Assembly: GCF_030463565.1 (NCBI RefSeq)
Contig: NC_134656.1
Coordinates: 2,299,001 to 2,363,000 of the forward strand
DNA length: 64,000 nt
Source of the DNA: Pelecanus crispus
Taxonomy: Eukaryota; Chordata; Aves; Pelecaniformes; Pelecanidae
Direction of reading: 5' to 3'
The notes below the pieces were generated by a model. The model searched no databases. It saw nothing but the letters and a program-made list of their open reading frames with translations, and was not told where the DNA came from. Shown here one piece after another: positions 60,956 through 64,000 of this stretch. The first letter of the stretch is position 1. Every line of letters begins with the position of its first letter. The position numbers and the translations under genes are program-made.

Positions 60956-63900
60956 AACCCACCCCAGCCCAGTCCCTCTGCTCTTCCTACTTTGTCTTTC
61001 CCACAGCTCTAATCCTCAGAGTTTTCCCCTTAAACTGTACGAACTGAAAATCGGATGTGTTTTGCTGCCTCTTGGTATTTATTGTGCAGCTCGGGGAAAG
61101 AAACTTTTCTTCCCTTCATTTTTCTGCAAGAAAGCATTTTGCTCCTCCCTCTGAAGGAGTGGGAAGAAACACATTTTTAAAGCTAATGCAGCCAAATTGA
61201 ATTCCCTTATTTGGAACAAAATAACAAAGTTATTTATGTTAAAAATAGCTCCAAATTTTTCAGGAGATCTTCTAAGAAAATATTTCTCTTGGTGACTGAT
61301 TACAAGTGGGTATGGGAAGAAACTCTTTGCCTTGAACCACTCAAAGCAGTAATTTTTTCCAAAGAGTAGATGTAATTACATTTTCTGGATGAAAACAAAA
61401 TGGAGTGGACCAAACGAGCTCCAAGCGATCTTCATTTGCTGTCAAGGACTGAATTGCAGCACGTGGTTACTACCAGCTCTGCCGGACAAAATGTTGCCTT
61501 TGGGTTATTAAGGGTTTTGTCAGAAATCTTTGCAGCATGAATAGTTCATGTGCTCATCTATCTGTTGCCTTTGGCCATTCCCACTGTCCAACGTACCTTT
61601 CTATTGTAAGGCAGCTCATTTAATTACGTTGTCCTTTAATTCAGGCATGTGCAACTTTTTCTACTTTTAGCCCCAGTTTTCAGCTGGACAAACATTTTCT
61701 TATCTGTGAGTGTATTCAGTGATGGCCGCACAAGTGAAAGGAAGGAGCTGGCAGGTGATAATTTATGGAAGTTTCTACAATGGCTGGAAAACCCAGCCTT
61801 TGATCTCCACCTCCTTAAAAACACCTGTTGTCTCTGTTTCTTCTCCTGCCTGCTCATTATGCCTCTGTGCTTGTGGTCTTTGTGGCTGCTCTGAATTTAG
61901 TGCTTGGAAATGCAATTATATAGCTCCCAATTACTTTCACAGGGAAGAATCTTGTACATAAAATCAAACAAATTTAACATTCCAGTATTTTGAAGTAACT
62001 TTTAAAACTTACGAAGTTTGGGATTGCCCGGTTTTAACTGGGCAAGTTTTCATTTCTGCTTCATGGCCTTATTGTCATTTATTTAAATGAACAAAAACTA
62101 CTGTGCCCAGCAGATCCTTTGCTGGCACAAAATGATGGAGGACGAGGCACTGCCCATCATCCTTCCGAGGCTATAAACCTTTGCCCTCTAATTTGTTCTC
62201 GGTAACCGACTTGCAGGGTTCAGCAATGAATGGATGCTTCTCTCTTCCGAGTGGGCATTTATCACTTGGGGGTCACCCTGCAGCAATGATGTGGAAGAAA
62301 AGTATGGTGTAAAGTAACTCATTTATTGTTGCTTATACCATAGGACCTGAGCTGTGTTCTTTGTGTTTTTTCCCTTCTCAAAGTATCTTTTCTAGCCCAA
62401 CAGACCCAGATGGAGGGCAGAGGAAGGAGCAGGCATATTAAAGGGGATCTAGGTGGGAATAATATTTATGGGAAGATTGTCTGCACCTTGGCTCTGCCAC
62501 TGTGTGAGCTGTTGGAGTGGATGGAATTTAAGTAAATGACTTTTCACTTCTTTTAATTCTCCTTTTTAAGCTTTCAAGCCCCTATAGTGTGTGTTATCTG
62601 CTGTGTGTTGGCGAGATAAGGGATTGAGGAGATAGCAGCATGTCCTGAGGATGAAACAAACCTGCCTATATGCAAAGTGTCTGACTTGCTGGAAGGGAGC
62701 TCTCCATGCACGAAAGTCATCTAGAAAAGAAATAATTTGGTGGCAGAGGAAGGAGACAAAAAGATCGGGGAAGTAATCGCTGGCCTGGTCTAAATGGCGT
62801 AGTGCCTGCTGGGCTGCCTGGGACCCCAGCAGCCTGCCAAGATGCCCTGGCACCAGCTGTCCTTCTGCTGGGCCACCCCTGTCTGCTGGGCTGTAAATGT
62901 GCTGTTGCTGGATGCGAGCGACAGTGAACGCAGCTGGATCCTTGTTGTCCCCGTCCCACTCGGGGCAGGCTCATTAATCACTCCCTTTCCTGGCATGTCC
63001 CCATCATCCTTGGAGGTAGGGCTGAATCTGTGGGAAGCTGATGGATTGAATTGCTCCGTTCACGGAGAGAAAAGGAAGGATTTGCAATTTGCTGAGCTCC
63101 TGCTTGCGGGCGGAGAGGGATGCTGGCAGGGCTGGGGCTGTTCCTGCTGTGGTCCCCGCCTTGCTGCAGGAGCTGCGCCTTGGGGCATGGCTACCTTCTC
63201 CCCCAGAGCCCAGCGGCCGGGTCAGGCTGTTAAGTGACACCATCAGCTCCACTTCAGGATGAAATTACAGCAGTTTGACATCCAGGCGGCTTCAGCATGG
63301 GGACCTGGCAGCAGTTACTGCCTGGCCAGCTTCAGAGCAAAGAAGTTATCTGATTTAGCTGAAGTCTCTTTCATTGTGGACTGGGTAAAATTGCCTCATA
63401 TTTGCTCAGTGCTAAAAATCCATCAGAAGCCGATTGCCAAGTCCTGCTGTAGCTGCTGAGTAATGGGATAACTCCCAGCAACGGCACGGTGAAATGGGAC
63501 ACGGGGATAGAAATATTAAGAAATGACATTTCCAACCGTTTGTGGGCTCTGATGTTCTGATGTTGGCTTGATGCTGTCAAAGGGGTTGATTTTAATGATT
63601 TTAGAGGCACTCACTTGAAGGGCAGTGAAATGCACCTGAGGCAGCAATTGCATCTCCGGTCTCTGCAAGCACCTCCATTTACCTTCATGCTCCTCAGCAC
63701 TGAAATCCTGCAAGGACCAAGTAAATCTGGAGCTCTGGGAAGACCCAGTAGTGTCCAATTTTGGAGACATTTGAGGCAGGACAGAGAAGCAGCAGCAGAA
63801 GATGGTGTAACCCTTCATCCATGGGCTCTCCTGCACGCTGATGCAGCCTGAAGGAGGGATTCTGTAAAGGATCTTCTATATCCCCTGTAGGGAGGAAAAC

Positions 63901-64000
63901 AAGTGATAAAGCCCGTAATTTCTTGGAGCTTCAGGCATGCGTCAGGTGGCTGCACTGCACCCCAGGGCCCAGGCTCTGCTGCTCTTTGCACTGGATGGTG
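60956..64000. other. Flanking DNA without an assigned gene
   Basis: No recognised coding exon. The stretch includes AT-rich sequence (61180-61390, 61960-62100) and a moderately GC-rich part near 62780-63230. Short exon-like pieces on the minus strand (near 62.7 and 63.8 kb) do not join into a recognisable protein. Confidence 0.45.

Noticed and set aside
62662-62720. 59-bp minus-strand exon-like piece between CTAG and GTTTGT
   Set aside because: The donor is weak, the piece is too short to judge and it does not join the other candidates into a recognisable protein.
63620-63870. Possible minus-strand exon with a good acceptor (CTCCCTACAG)
   Set aside because: A short stretch of the translation near the end (LQIYLVLAGF) recalls the NKAIN family, but the rest does not match and no partner exon fits, so the likeness is judged to be chance.
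1-64000. CRISPR arrays, operons, prokaryotic mobile elements, tRNA or rRNA genes
   Set aside because: None seen. The window is vertebrate genomic DNA; scanning for regular spacer arrays and cloverleaf sequences gave nothing convincing by eye.

Overview
The window looks like bird nuclear DNA. Its genes are vertebrate and split by GT-AG introns. It carries a CR1 (chicken repeat 1) LINE 3' end with the family's typical terminal repeat, its introns are fairly compact, and I saw no mammalian Alu, B1 or L1 elements. By order and orientation it matches the vertebrate neuropeptide-receptor segment that in human lies at 20q13.33 (OPRL1 then NPBWR2, with MYT1 beyond). A galliform bird is a fair guess, but the species cannot be fixed from the sequence alone.

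Layout. 1-23.2 kb is intergenic: an old, decayed CR1 reverse-transcriptase fragment (about 4.83-5.54 kb), a 63-bp tandem duplication (about 16.0 kb) and no gene I can support. 23.27-24.08 kb is a CpG island holding a probable noncoding first exon of OPRL1. OPRL1, the nociceptin/orphanin FQ receptor, is on the + strand in three coding exons (24373-24599, 33749-34104, 34384-34907; 368 aa), with a 3' UTR ending near 37.2 or 37.5 kb. 37.5-47.8 kb is intergenic, with a 50-bp direct repeat, a CpG-rich block without a gene, a CR1 3' end and a degenerate minisatellite. NPBWR2, the neuropeptide B/W receptor 2, is on the - strand as one uninterrupted coding exon (48191-49189; 332 aa). A candidate TATA-driven 5' noncoding exon lies near 50.34-50.53 kb. 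50.6-64 kb has no gene I can assign. It may be the upstream flank or first introns of a neighbour (MYT1 is expected from synteny), and it holds a few unproven exon-like sequences.

The two receptors are convergent (3' ends facing) and about 10-11 kb apart. Both are rhodopsin-family, Gi/o-type peptide receptors of the opioid/somatostatin/NPBW branch. All canonical class A motifs are intact in both, so both appear functional. I found no clearly new biological system. The items worth checking are the NPBWR2 leader with a minimal upstream ORF, exon-like sequence on both strands at 57.3 kb, a gene-less CpG block at 44 kb and a codon-periodic tandem repeat at 16 kb.
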